Positions 1-9,808 of a stretch of DNA of 64,000 nt are shown piece by piece (within the stretch, counting starts at the first letter, position 1; the number at the start of each line of letters is the position of its first letter). Under the pieces are notes generated by a model. It saw nothing but the letters and a program-made list of their open reading frames with translations. It made no database searches and was not told where the DNA came from. Where the stretch lies: assembly GCA_030068145.1 (NCBI GenBank), contig JAPJBO010000112.1:1-64000 (forward strand), in the 5' to 3' direction. The DNA comes from Diplonema papillatum (lineage: Eukaryota; Euglenozoa; Diplonemea; Diplonemida; Diplonemidae). The position numbers were made by a program, and so were the translations under genes.

Positions 1-59
1 CACCCTTTTGGACGCGCCCTTAATTGGCCACTGAATGGCTCCGGAGAGGCTTCTGTGTC

Positions 60-305
60 TCCAAAAATACTCGCGGAAGCTAGAGGGGGAGAAAACAATG
101 CAACTACAAAATGGGTCTTTTTCGTTGAACGCTTACGCCCGCCTACAGCACGTTTACCTCCTTTGAGATTAGAATACTGTTGTGATAGTGGGGAGTCATC
201 GGCATGCCGATGAGTACCACACTGTGCCTGCCTTTCGCTTTTGAGATTTCGCAACTGGCAGCCTCCTCAAGTATTTCCTACAAAGCAGGTGCTTACACAA
301 AAAAT
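60..305 (-). mobile_element. Element A (MITE-like), reverse copy, interrupted
   Basis: This is a reverse-complement copy of a ~190-bp dispersed element seen at least seven more times in the window (near 15.3, 21.3, 35.4, 36.4, 53.4, 55.0 and 61.6 kb). Full copies begin AAATACTTGAGGAGGCTGCC and end GGCAGCCYCTCGAGTATTT, so the termini are imperfect inverted repeats. No coding capacity is visible. This copy is split by an insert that carries the palindromic module at 197-212. Confidence 0.75.
186..220. repeat. Palindromic module, variant CATCGGCATGCCGATG
   Basis: A perfect 16-bp palindrome (197-212) sits in a conserved frame (TAGTGGGGAGT on the left, AGTACCAC on the right). Two other copies lie at 1286-1318 and 8491-8524 and carry CATTTGCATGCAAATG. 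The arms differ between variants but symmetry is kept. Confidence 0.7.
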
Positions 306-659
306 GTACCCCTTGTCTTTACCCAGAGCTTCCTCAAAGCTTCCTGCCCTCCCCCTCCCGCCCGTTAGACGAAGGAGATGTCGCCAGATCCGTCACGACT
401 GGCTGGATCAGCTGCACTCAGCCCGAGAGAAGAAAAAGTCGGCAAGAAATTCGCCACAAACGTCCATTCACGCGCACGGCCGGTGAGTCCCATGCTTGTA
501 CCCCGCGACCTGACAAGCAACTACTTTTGTAGCACTGCATCCCCCACTTGGCCGCTCTCTCTGTGTGTACTGGCCTCGTTTACACTGATGCTTGGCTTGT
601 GTGCTCTAGCCTCCCGATCGTCACGCTTGTCTATTCTTCGCCGCTTTTCTTCACGTCTC

Positions 660-848
660 CTACTCGTTTTACTACTACCAATCTTGCGGGTTGCCCTTCA
701 ATGTACTGTGCAGGCTAAAAGTCGTAGGCCGCGTGTTTTGGTGGTTGATCAGAACTCCTCACCTGTAGATACACAGGGTAAATACAAGTGGGAAAACGAT
801 CACCCGGCACGCACAAACAAAATGCAACTTGTCGAGCAAAAACCGATC
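660..848 (+). repeat. Dispersed repeat D, copy 1
   Basis: The segment is closely matched at 62247-62400, including shared blocks such as GGGTTGCCCTTCAATGTA and GGTGGTTGATCAGAA. No protein is evident. 341-659, upstream, shows nothing recognisable. Confidence 0.65.
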
Positions 849-872
849 GATGACAGTCCGGCGACAAAAACC

Positions 873-1665
873 CGGTGCTTCCTCGGCAACAGCAACAAGA
901 GTTCTCGCCCTTCCTGGACAACTTGTTTGCTGAGGGGTCAAGACGTCGGGTGGAAGTCTCTCTCACTGTCTTGAAAAAGAAGCGCGCAGAAAGCAGCACC
1001 AAAACACGTTCCGAGGGACGCATTACCTGCTGAAGTGCAGACCACTGTGCCTGCCCCGGTCAAGAAGTTGGTTTGGTGTTTCACTTGCTGTCTTGAAAAA
1101 GAAGCGCGCGGAACGCAGCCGGTGCTTCCTCGGCAACGAAGAGTTCTCACCCTTCCTGGACAGCTTGTTTGCTGGGGGTCAAGAAGTCGGTTAGGTGCAC
1201 TGTCTTGAAAAAGAAGCGCGCGGAACACACCCGGTGCTTCCTCGGCAACGAAGAGCTCTCACCCTTTCGTCTTCTTGTTGCGTTAGTGGGGAGTCATTTG
1301 CATGCAAATGAGTGCCACGCTTGTAAGCATCACCCTTCCCGGAGAGCTTGTTTGCTGGGGGTCAAGAAGTCGTTAGGAAGTCTCATCCGGGGCCTGTGGA
1401 CATGGTCGACAGGATCGTCAATGTGTCACCACTTCTGATCTCTGCATCCGGGTTGCGGAATGTTCACGCAATCCCTTTCGGCAATCCTGCACGTCCGAGC
1501 CCTCTTTACACTTTCGATCACTACGGCATTTCCGGCAGCCTCGTCCGGTGCCGCCCGCAAGCCGCATAGGCCGTTCGTCGTTTTCAGCGCGTCGCCAGCA
1601 GCCGAATGTGTTGAAAAAGAAGCGCGCAGAACGCGGCACCAAAAGCACTTTCCGAGGGAGAAGTC
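873..1665 (+). pseudogene. Scrambled thiolase fragments upstream of the thiolase gene
   Basis: Several short blocks repeat and resemble the interior of the intact thiolase at 1713-2966. Blocks at 873-915, 1117-1160 and 1229-1262 resemble gene positions 2366-2407, the part encoding CFLGNEEFSPFL. Position 1029 starts a 20-nt match to the gene at 2094 (GCTGAAGTGCAGACCACTGT). A block containing GAAAAAGAAGCGCGC recurs near 966, 1093, 1200 and 1611, the last just before the gene start. Order and phase are disordered, so this is debris and not an exon. Confidence 0.65.
1286..1318. repeat. Palindromic module, variant CATTTGCATGCAAATG
   Basis: Second copy of the module at 186-220. The palindrome core is 1295-1310. 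It is preceded by CTTCTTGTTGCGT, as in the copy near 8.5 kb. Confidence 0.7.
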
Positions 1666-1712
1666 CCGCTCATGAACCACGCAGGATCACAAAAAGAAAA
1701 AGGAAACCGACA

Positions 1713-2966
1713 ATGAAGCGTGTGTTCATCGTGGGCGGGTCGATCACGCCGTTCATCGGCAAGGGCAACCCTGACTTCATCTGGAAGAAGCACCCGGAGT
1801 TCGGCAAGCGCGAGAACCCGACGCTTGAGGAGTACATCACCCGCTCCGCAAATGGGGCCCTCGAGAACGCGGGAGTGCCCGCCGAAGCGATCGACAGCAT
1901 GGCCATCGGCAACTTCTGTGGCGAGCTCTTCAGCAGCCAAGGCCACCTGGGCGCGGCGCTGATCGGCGCTAACCCAGGCTTCATGCACAAGCCCAGCATG
2001 CGGGTCGAGGGCGCGTGCGCCAGCGGCGCCCTGGCGTTCGCCCACGCGTACAAAAGTTTGCTCGCCGGCGAGGACGTGACGCTGGCGGTCGGGGCTGAAG
2101 TGCAGACCACTGTCTCCGCCCGCGTCGGCGGCGACTACCTGGCGAGGGCGAGTCACTACAGCAGGCAGCGGCACATCGACGACTTCACGTTTCCCGCCAT
2201 GTTTGCCCGCAGGATGAAGGCGATCGCGGCCGCCGGCCACTTCACCATGGACGACACAGCGCACGTCGCCACGAAGGCGTACGCAAACGGCAACCTCAAC
2301 CCTCTCGCCCATATGAAGGCCGCGAAGATGACCTTCGAGCAGGCGTCGTCATCCGGCGACACGAACCCGTGCTTTCTCGGCAACGAGGAGTTCTCGCCCT
2401 TCCTCCGGATGTCCGACTGCTCCCAGGTTTCCGACGGCGGCGCGGCGGTGGTCCTCGCGACCGAAGAGGGGGTGCGAAAACTCGGAAAGTCGATCTCTGA
2501 CTGCGTGGAAGTCATCGCCCTCGGGCAGTCCACCGGCAACTTGTACGAAGACGCTGCCGACATGACGAAGATGGACACTTCCGCCGTCGCTGCGCAGAAG
2601 GCGTTCGCTCAGGCGAACTTGAAGCCGTCCGACCTTCACGTGGCTGAAGTGCACGACTGCTTCACCATTGCCGAGATTCTCATGTACGAGGCCCTTGGGA
2701 TCGCGAAGTACGGGGAGGGCGGCAGACTCGCGTCGTCGGGTGAGACGGGGCTCGGCGGGAGGATCCCGGTGAACACAGGCGGCGGGCTGCTGTCGTTTGG
2801 GCACCCCGTGGGTGCAACGGGGATCAAGCAGATCCTGGAGGTTGTGCGGCAGATGCGTGGCGAGTGTGGCGAGTACCAGCTCAAGAAGACGCCGACCCTT
2901 GGCGCGGCGCTCAACATGGGGGGCGACGACAAGACCGCGGTCTGCACCATCCTCAAGGCCGCGTGA
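1713..2966 (+). CDS. SCP2/SLP-type thiolase (acyl-CoA thiolase family)
   Basis: An uninterrupted 417-residue protein. Thiolases cleave 3-ketoacyl-CoA or condense acyl-CoAs. Visible family marks are the nucleophilic Cys102 in EGACASGALA, the DCSQVSDGGAA box near 235-245, HDCF at 314-317 and GHPVGATG at 363-370. The HDCF box is known from SCP2-type thiolases and the trypanosomatid thiolase-like proteins and is absent from classical thiolases. ATG 1713 is chosen because homology begins right after it (MKRVFIVGGSITPF); the frame stays open upstream to about 1548 but reads through repeat debris. No C-terminal SKL-type peroxisomal signal is seen (it ends KAA), and a mitochondrial location is possible. 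It has no introns, unlike the other host genes here. Substrate preference cannot be told. Confidence 0.93.
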   Translation: MKRVFIVGGSITPFIGKGNPDFIWKKHPEFGKRENPTLEEYITRSANGALENAGVPAEAIDSMAIGNFCGELFSSQGHLGAALIGANPGFMHKPSMRVEGACASGALAFAHAYKSLLAGEDVTLAVGAEVQTTVSARVGGDYLARASHYSRQRHIDDFTFPAMFARRMKAIAAAGHFTMDDTAHVATKAYANGNLNPLAHMKAAKMTFEQASSSGDTNPCFLGNEEFSPFLRMSDCSQVSDGGAAVVLATEEGVRKLGKSISDCVEVIALGQSTGNLYEDAADMTKMDTSAVAAQKAFAQANLKPSDLHVAEVHDCFTIAEILMYEALGIAKYGEGGRLASSGETGLGGRIPVNTGGGLLSFGHPVGATGIKQILEVVRQMRGECGEYQLKKTPTLGAALNMGGDDKTAVCTILKAA

Positions 2967-3204
2967 TATTGACGTTCGTATCCATACCCTCCCTACCCAC
3001 ATCCTCGTGTGAGTTACATCCGGTATGTACCTTATGCACCTTCTGCGACAAGCATAGGCGGACAGTACTGCCGATACATCCGATTAAGGTGTTCTTTGTA
3101 AAAGGTCTCCCTCCCTCCAATAACTTTGTGGTGCGGTGGCATCGTTCAAATTCTTGGTAGAAGATCGTCCTTTTGTGTTTTGCGACCGGGGAGAGCCAGC
3201 CTGC

Positions 3205-3262
3205 TTGCCACGGGGATCAAGCAGGTCCTGGAGGTCGCGGTAGAGTCGCGGCGAGAGCGTAT
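3205..3262 (+). pseudogene. Thiolase 3' fragment downstream of the gene
   Basis: ACGGGGATCAAGCAGGTCCT and the bases after it match the thiolase C-terminal coding region near 2817-2866 (the GATGIKQILEV part) with substitutions. It is out of context and too short to be functional. The surrounding 2970-3615 shows nothing else recognisable. Confidence 0.6.
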
Positions 3263-3615
3263 AAGTCGATCTTTGAGTGCGTGAGCCCCTCCGAAGAAAG
3301 GTCCATCACACTAGTTCCAGGCTACTTAGCCCGGGTCTCTGGGTCGCGTCCCCCTCCTTCTCTTGGTCGCCTGGTCTTGCGTCTTGTTGGTCCGTCCGGG
3401 CTGGTCGCTTCGCGCTTCCCCTTCGTCTTGCATCACCTCGTCTTCACTCCCTGCCTCACGGGCTTCCTCGGTCCGTGCCGCCTGCGACGCGAGCGGCTTT
3501 GCTGCTCGTCTGCGCGTGTACTCGCTGCCGTATCCGCGATTGTCGCTTCTCGTACCGACCGCGCCTGCCTTTCGCCTCTGTGGTCCGCAGCGAGTGCGGC
3601 GATCACCAGTGCATA

Positions 3616-3868
3616 CGAGTCGTATTCTCGTCTTTCGGTCTCCGGAGCAAATTCTCGTCAAAAGACTCGTATTTTCGTCTTTCGGTCTCCGAGCAAATTC
3701 TCGTCGAAAGACTCGTATTCTCGTCTTTCGGTCTCCGGAGCAAATTCTCGTCAAAAGACTCGTATGTTCGTCTTTCGGTCTCCGGAGCAAATTCTCGTCA
3801 AAAGACTCGTGTTTTCGTCTTTCGGTCTCCGGAGCAAATTCTCGTCAAAAGACTCGTATTTTCGTGCC
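3616..3868. repeat. 47-bp tandem repeat, about five copies
   Basis: CGTCTTTCGGTCTCC recurs at 3629, 3676, 3722, 3769 and 3816 (spacing 46-47 bp), within a unit that also holds GAGCAAATTCTCGTCAAAAG. The array ends in short CTCGT-rich words and a small inverted repeat near 3885-3945. Open frames here are repeat translations. Confidence 0.9.
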
Positions 3869-3945
3869 AAACTCGTCTAAAACTCGTATGATTCTCGTCT
3901 AAACTCGTGCCAACTCGTGTTGACGAGTTTAGACGAGTACAGGGC

Positions 3946-5690
3946 ATTTTCACTGTATATCTTCTACCAGGACGTCACGCGCTGACGACTGCGCACGCCG
4001 TGTGGCCGGGCGGGAGAAACTTCCACGTATCTGTTGGCGTGCAAACATCTTTTCACCCCCGAGACCGATAGGTAAATGACTTGGAAACGGTTGCCCTGTG
4101 ACCTTCCGCTGAAAAGCGGGGTACTGCTGCTCGCTAAAGAGCAGGATTTGAGAACTTCAGATTCACCGCGCCTCCAAACTCGGAGCAGTCCTTCCAATTT
4201 TCACCGCAACCCCAACAAAAAGTCGCCCTCATGTCCACACAGGCCGAAGGGCGATGAGAGGATTCACACAGAAATGAACCGGCAGTCGCCGACGGCTTCA
4301 GCACGCTCCGCTCTCTGGTCACGCCTCGCTTCGCCCGAATCGGCGGATCCCGCACGCACTAGGGCCCTCTTCCATTCCTTGTACCACCCGGCGTCCTTTC
4401 TTTCGAACTAAGCACCTGCTTTTTTTTTTTGCAGGAAAGACTCAAGGCAGTCCCGCCGGCCAACACAGCAATATATACGCACATATATGCGATTTTTTGT
4501 TAGGAGGAAGGAACTTCGTCCCGCACCCGAAGCTAGACACAAACATCTGGAGTTTTCTAGAATTCAAGCTCGCGATTCCGGAGATCTGGAGGCACCCCTT
4601 GGGGCGACCTTGTCAACAATTGATTGCAATATTCCGTGCAGCGCCCTCCGAGTATTCCTCCTCCCCACACCGTCGAATTTCTTTCCATGAACGCAGACGC
4701 GGCGGCCAGAAACACCAACAGAAAGGCGCAAAGATAAAGGACCAGCCCAAACCTCCATCATCAAGGGGGTTGCTTTTTATTTACTTCTGTTCTAAAAAAA
4801 AAAAAAAAAACAAAAAAAGCACCGCGTTCAACGTGCCCGATTCCGGAAAATGTTTGTTTCTTTCATTTTAAGTATGCTGGTTTCTTACAACACGAAGCAG
4901 TCCAAGAGAAAACACAAAACGTATTGGCCGAAGACGGGGTGTGCCACCAGCTGTGTACTATCCGTGCTCGCTGTGCCACCGCCGTCTGCTCCTTGGCCCT
5001 GATCTGTCACCCGCTCTCCTCCCGATCGCCGCTAGCAAACCGAGCACTTGCTTTTTTTACCTCCTTTCATTTGCTTGTTTTGCTCTGCAAACGAAAAAAG
5101 CAAAAAAAAAAGGAGAAGAAAAAAGTGAACACCCTATCTTCCCTGCGATCGGTCAGCGGGGGAAGAGAAGAGAAAACGATAAAAAAAACCCAAAAAAAGA
5201 AAGTGCTTTTTTAATGTCTTAAAAGAGAGGGGGAGCGAGGGGCCTGCTGCGGGCCAGTGATCGTGGCAAGCGCTGAACGTTTAAACGTTTGACATGGATT
5301 TTGAACACCCAGACTTATGCGGCCCGGCTCATTGCGTTCGCGGCAAACCGTTCCCTTCGGCTCCTTTATTAGTATCTGCGCTTGCCTCTACGTTCATGCT
5401 TTTCTTCTTTTTTGGTACCCGAGCTTCTTCTTCGTTTGCCGTCTCCACCTGCCGCGAGAACGAAAACGGCGAAGGAACCCCATCCGTGAAGAAAGAGCAT
5501 CGCAATCCGATTACTCGTGTCAGATACGGGAGTGCGAACCCGGTGTTAAAATGAGAAGCATCTTGAGAAATGATGGGGGCGCTAGGGCAGTACCGAAGCT
5601 CGTTCGAGTGTCCAATGCAACCCCTTAGACAATACTACACAGTGCTACCACTCGTGCTCGATGCCGGACGGACAACAGCATGCGTGAAAC
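3946..5690. other. No gene recognised; A/T tracts
   Basis: This stretch has homopolymer runs (T near 4420, A near 4795 and 5105) and short open frames without recognisable domains. A partial match to the 5' end of element A (AAGCACCTGCTTT) lies near 4410. I can support no gene here. Confidence 0.5.
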
Positions 5691-5935
5691 AGCCGTGTCT
5701 TCAGGGTGAGACGGTTTGCTGGGCACCAGCGTGCTGCTGGTAGGTCAGAAGGCTGGGATAAACCCCTCGCATCCAAACCTGTGCATTATGAACGGTGGTA
5801 TTGGTGCCTTGCACGTAATCTCTTCATCGGGATGAACGCGCTTACGCGTACACTTTACGCATACGGGTCGACCACCGATGGTATGAGAGACACTGGCTCT
5901 TGCCTCTCATATGAGCTTGAACCTTGGCATATACA

Positions 5936-6135
5936 GTGACCGCGGCAACGGGAAAATAGGGTTCGATTCCGGAGAGGGAGCCTGAGAAACGGCAGCCACG
6001 GCGAGTGAATAGGGCGGAGCCCAAGCCTGAACCGGTGTTCCATGGATAGCTGGAAGGTGCCCCGCAAGCTGCTTGGGGACACAACTGGCGTCGGTGAGTC
6101 TCCGGGAATGGGGATGGGGTGTCCACAGAGGAGGT
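5936..6135 (+). rRNA. Chimeric rRNA fragment: 18S joined to 28S
   Basis: 5936-5993 matches a conserved 18S region (AGGGTTCGATTCCGGAGAGG, then GAGCCTGAGAAACGGC), preceded by GACCGCGGCAACGGGA, a form I associate with euglenozoan SSU. It runs directly into a 28S 5'-domain-like block (ACGGCGAGTGAA, GAGCCCAAGCCTGAA) at about 5993-6135. The two parts lie far apart in a normal rDNA unit, so this is a rearranged relic. The flanks 5700-5935 and 6136-6270 may be further rRNA debris but I cannot place them. Confidence 0.7.
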
Positions 6136-6649
6136 CCCGTATTTCCTCGAGCCATGTTGGTTAACTCCTTGCTAGCAAACTTGTTTGAGCACCTTCGGTG
6201 CGTCTGGGGGGGTCGAGTGATGGCCTGCAGAGAGACGAGAGGTATTGGGCGACAAGCCCTGAGCGTTTGAAGTCCGCTTGCTTCAGAAGCAAGGTTGGAA
6301 GGGGACGATTCGGAAACTTAAGGATTCGGAATTATTCCTCCCCCCGTCCTTGTTTCCGACCTCGCTCCCCTCGATCGATTTTGCGGTTATCGCCCTGTCG
6401 TACCGAAGAGTAAAGTGAGCCAGTCCGCCCCTATCTCTTGAAACTGCATCGTAGTAGTAGTAGTGCCTGCCGTTGTTTATCACAGTGAATCACGGTCCAC
6501 CACGGTCTATCAGGTCCATCTCTAGTCCCTAGAGCTGCATCGAATTGCCCGGTGCTGTATTCTTCGGTCTATCGCGGTCTATCAAGAGGGGATGGACCGG
6601 CTCATGAAGGTCCGAACGAGGCCTCCTTGCTATTGCGCTCAGTTGGGAA

Positions 6650-6826
6650 TGCTGAGCTAAGCGGCAAGCGCTCCGGCGGGGGCCCTCCTCCCGGAGATGA
6701 GGCAGGCGACCGCGTTAGTGTCCAACTTCCACCCTTCCTCGCACAGAGGCACCTCAAAAAAACAGGACGAAATACGAGTGCAACAAATAACCCACAAGAT
6801 AATAAAGCTGCGTTTTTTTTTTTTAG
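6650..6826 (+). pseudogene. Diverged copy of exon 1 of the 16.3-kb gene
   Basis: It matches the truncated exon copies at 15.6-16.2 kb: GATGAGGCAGGCGACCGCGTT, CAACTTCCACCC and CACCTCA..AACAGGACGAA in order, ending in AATAAAGCTGC plus a T run. Indels destroy the reading frame. It lies about 9 kb from the parent gene. Confidence 0.65.
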
Positions 6827-7060
6827 CATAAGCGCCAGCTTGAAGGAAATGCTCGACGATGCTGCCCGACTAAGAACAGACGGGATCCCAAGTGCTGTAA
6901 CTACCGAACCACGTGTTGAACGGACGTTGAGGTCATGCGGGTCTACCTACACGACAAATCACACAAACACAGCAGGTCAACAGTCCTGAGTGAGAAAACA
7001 ACACACGGTGGTGTTAGCGAAGAACAAATCAGATTGTGTTTGTGTTGTATATATAAGTGA
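6827..7060 (+). mobile_element. Element B copy
   Basis: Dispersed non-coding repeat with other copies at 21441-21745 and 41355-41575 and a 3' end at 15255-15320. Shared words include GATCCCAAGTGCTGTAACTA and CCGAACCACGTGTTGAA. It starts AGCATAAGCGCCAGC, like the start of element A, and often abuts element A. Confidence 0.7.
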
Positions 7061-7105
7061 GGAGACCGGAAACTCCCCGGAGAGATGGTCCCTGCACTCT
7101 AACTC

Positions 7106-7313
<208 letters not shown>

Positions 7314-7355
7314 TCTTTGAGCCAATTCACCTAGCCCCCCTGAAAGTGACTTTAG

Positions 7356-7422
7356 CTCGATTACGCGTCGATTACACTCGATTACACTCGATTACGCTCG
7401 ATTACGCTCGATTACACTCGAT
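7356..7422. repeat. 10-bp tandem repeat CTCGATTACR
   Basis: CTCGATTACA/G is repeated about six times. It sits beside AGCCAATTCACCTAGCCCCC at 7319. The same word is arrayed at 9400-9525 beside the inverse sequence GGGGGTAGGTGAATTGGCT, so the two arrays mark the ends of a ~2.2-kb block (7316-9542). Confidence 0.85.
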
Positions 7423-7802
7423 CAACATTTGGGTGAATTGGGGGGGTACTGCAGTAATTGATTAAAGGCGTGACACTCAGCCAATCTTGATAGGCCGGTT
7501 CAACGGGCCCACTAACGCACCTTCTTCCGGGGCTAAAAAGGTGCTGATGACAGGATATTGAAATTGGAATAAAAACAAGAATATTAGTCTGAAAAAATGA
7601 CCGCGACAGGCAGTGTAGCTGGAGACCAGGAAGCTCGGGCTGACTCACGGAAGCAGGTTGTCGAGTGCGTACGGGCTCGGGTACCACTATCTCGCATTAG
7701 CTCGTCTTCTTGTTGCGTTAGTATAGTCCTTTGACAGAGTGAGCCGGTGCCTCTCATCTCACCTTTAAAACACGGCTGAGTCACGCATGCTCTTGACAGA
7801 CG

Positions 7803-8483
7803 CTAGCGTCCGACATTTCGCACGCGCGTCGCAGTCGTTGGGTGGTATTGACAAGGGGTTTCATCGGACACTCGGATGAGCTTCGTTACTTCACTGGAGG
7901 CCCGCTTGGCTGCCTTCGAGTTGCGTTTCCGCGTTGGTGTTGTTGCTTCGCTTTTGGACTCCTTCTTCGACTTCGCACGGTCCCAACGTCCTGGTCTGCC
8001 CTTGGTGCACGTCTTGCGCTCAGTCTGCGCAGTTCGTCTCTCCTGCTTGACTCCGTGATTCCATCGAGCCTGCTTGCGCTCCCATCCCGACGGGTAATGC
8101 GTCTGCGGTCGAAAACTGCCATTCAGTGTTGCAGCTTTGCGGAGCCCAGCCTGCGGTACGGCTCGCACCTTGTCGCCGGCCTACTTCGCCGTCTGCTCTC
8201 GTGCGGCGGCTTCGTAGGCGCGCATCACAGCTTCAAACGCCTGCTGGTTTGCTATTTGTGGTCTCTTGTTGAGTCCGGCCATGTTCCCGCCTCCGAGAGA
8301 CGTCAGGACGTTGACTTGCATCTCAAGCGCCGGGTGAATCGGCGTCTGCACGATACTCGTCAGCCGTCGCATCGCGCTCTTCATCGCGTACGATTTCGCG
8401 GTCGCCGAGTCCCGATACTCGGCTGTCGCTCGTCTCTGAACCTCATCCATCGCGTGATTCGATAGAGCATCGGCGTCTTCTTG
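7803..8483 (-). pseudogene. Unrecognised broken ORF
   Basis: Read on the minus strand, 8483 to 8184 gives an Ala-rich helical sequence (NHAMDEVQRRATAEYRDSAT and on), an in-frame TAG at 8181-8183, then the same frame continues to 7803 with a Lys/Arg-rich tail. One stop in an otherwise open 220-codon frame suggests a recently broken gene or element ORF. I do not recognise a family. It lies within the block bounded by the 10-bp repeats and may be element cargo. Confidence 0.3.
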
Positions 8484-8490
8484 TTGCGTC

Positions 8491-8524
8491 AGTGGGGAGT
8501 CATTTGCATGCAAATGAGTACCAC
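8491..8524. repeat. Palindromic module, variant CATTTGCATGCAAATG
   Basis: Third copy of the module. The palindrome core is 8501-8516, again preceded by CTTCTTGTTGCGT and followed by AGTACCAC. Confidence 0.7.
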
Positions 8525-8646
8525 AATAGCTCGCATATATTAAATTTAGCGCAGTTAGTACTTGAGCCTTTAGGCATTCCGTGCGGGCCAGTTCCAGGCG
8601 ATAGGGTGTTCGCCGAGCGCTCGGTAGGCACCTTGTCCTCGGTGAC

Positions 8647-8970
8647 ATGGAGTTTCTGCTCCGGCTTGGGGGTGGTGACTTCGTCATTGCCGGGGATGCA
8701 GGAGAGCTTCCGGGGAGCAAAGATATCCTCTGCCTGACGTTCTCGTACCTGGACACGATGGAGCAGAGATGGAGGATGCGGCTTGTGTTTGCAGCACTTG
8801 TGTGGCAGAAGGATCCAGCAACGACAACCAAGTATCTCCAGTACGTGCTGGATTACTTTCAGAAGCTGCAAGAGTCGCTCCTTGCCTTGGGGTTCGATCT
8901 CCCTGGCGATGCACTGCTCCCAAGGATGAAAAAGATGGTTACAGACAGAGGCCTCTTCACGACGGCTAGT
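8647..8970 (+). other. Unrecognised protein-like ORF segment
   Basis: The plus frame reads as a plausible helical protein over about 100 residues (MEQRWRMRLVFAALVW, then KYLQYVLDYFQKLQESL). It has no clear start, family or splice context. 7440-7800 and 9145-9400 show nothing recognisable. Confidence 0.2.
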
Positions 8971-9043
8971 GAGTGTACGCCTGTGGGGCCGTTGACGAGG
9001 TCATCATGGAGCCCGTGCATCGCCTGCACCTTGCTGACAAAAA

Positions 9044-9089
9044 TGTCTGGCTACCGACCTTCCTTTCAAGGAAGGTCGGTCGCCAGACA
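9044..9089. repeat. 46-bp near-perfect palindrome
   Basis: The arms GTCTGGCTACCGACCTTCCT and AGGAAGGTCGGTCGCCAGAC pair over about 20 bp with one mismatch and almost no loop. No T run follows, so it is not an ordinary terminator. Confidence 0.8.
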
Positions 9090-9399
9090 AGGACCTTTGC
9101 GATCACTTAGCGCTTCTTCATCATTCATCATCCCGTCTTGCTAGGCTGCTCACAGTCGCTCGAAGATCTTTCTGTCCCTTTTCGCCACCAACCCGCCTGC
9201 AGTCCCCGTGCTTGCTGCCATGATTTAGAACATCTTCATCTCGAGAGCTTCCGGTCTCATATGCACATCGCCCACTTGCCTGCGGTTTCCGTCCCTCGTA
9301 TGCTTATGCTTGGCACGTCTTGGGCCAGACAGTGGTCAACATGGTCGCCCATGGGCCAGTCAGGGGTCCACCAGTGGTCGAACCCAAAATACTAGTGTC

Positions 9400-9525
9400 A
9401 ATCTCGATCACACTCTACAACGCTCTACTACACTCTACTACACTCTATTACGCTCGATTACACTCGATTACACTCGATTACACTCGATTACACTCGATTA
9501 CGCTCGATTACACTCGATCAGGGGG
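9400..9525. repeat. 10-bp tandem repeat, second array
   Basis: About twelve units grade from CTCTACTACA to CTCGATTACA, the word of the array at 7356-7422. It is followed by GGGGGTAGGTGAATTGGCT, the inverse of the sequence at 7319-7338. Confidence 0.85.
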
Positions 9526-9543
9526 TAGGTGAATTGGCTCAAG

Positions 9544-9745
9544 CGAGAATGTGGGGTAAGCCCTGATTATTAGATTCACGGTTAAACGAAGCTAGCGCAC
9601 AAGGTTTGCCTGATCTCGCACCTACTTTCCGATACCAAATAGATGCTCTATTCAAACTCGGAAAAGGTCGCGTTGGCAGAAACGGTGAAGATGATAATTG
9701 TCACAGGGTTGGTGAAATGAAAGCGAGAATGTGGAATAAAAATCC
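9544..9745. repeat. Repeat R, copy 1 (~180 bp), flanking retroelement 1
   Basis: The unit starts AAGCGAGAATGTGGGGTAAG and contains ACCAAATAGATGCTCTATTC and GATAATTGTCACAGGG. Five copies occur, each next to one of the two retroelements (here, three in 11976-12660, and 14994-15252). This copy lacks the CT insertion. R may be the direct repeat of the retroelements. Confidence 0.85.
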
Positions 9746-9808
9746 CTGGACGTGAAACTCAAAGAGCTGAGATCCCGCTGCCTCCGGGTCTCGCAAAGAA
9801 TAGCGCTA

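Noticed and set aside
1584..2312. A 242-codon minus-strand frame over the thiolase
   Set aside because: Codon-bias shadow of the thiolase; no recognisable motif.
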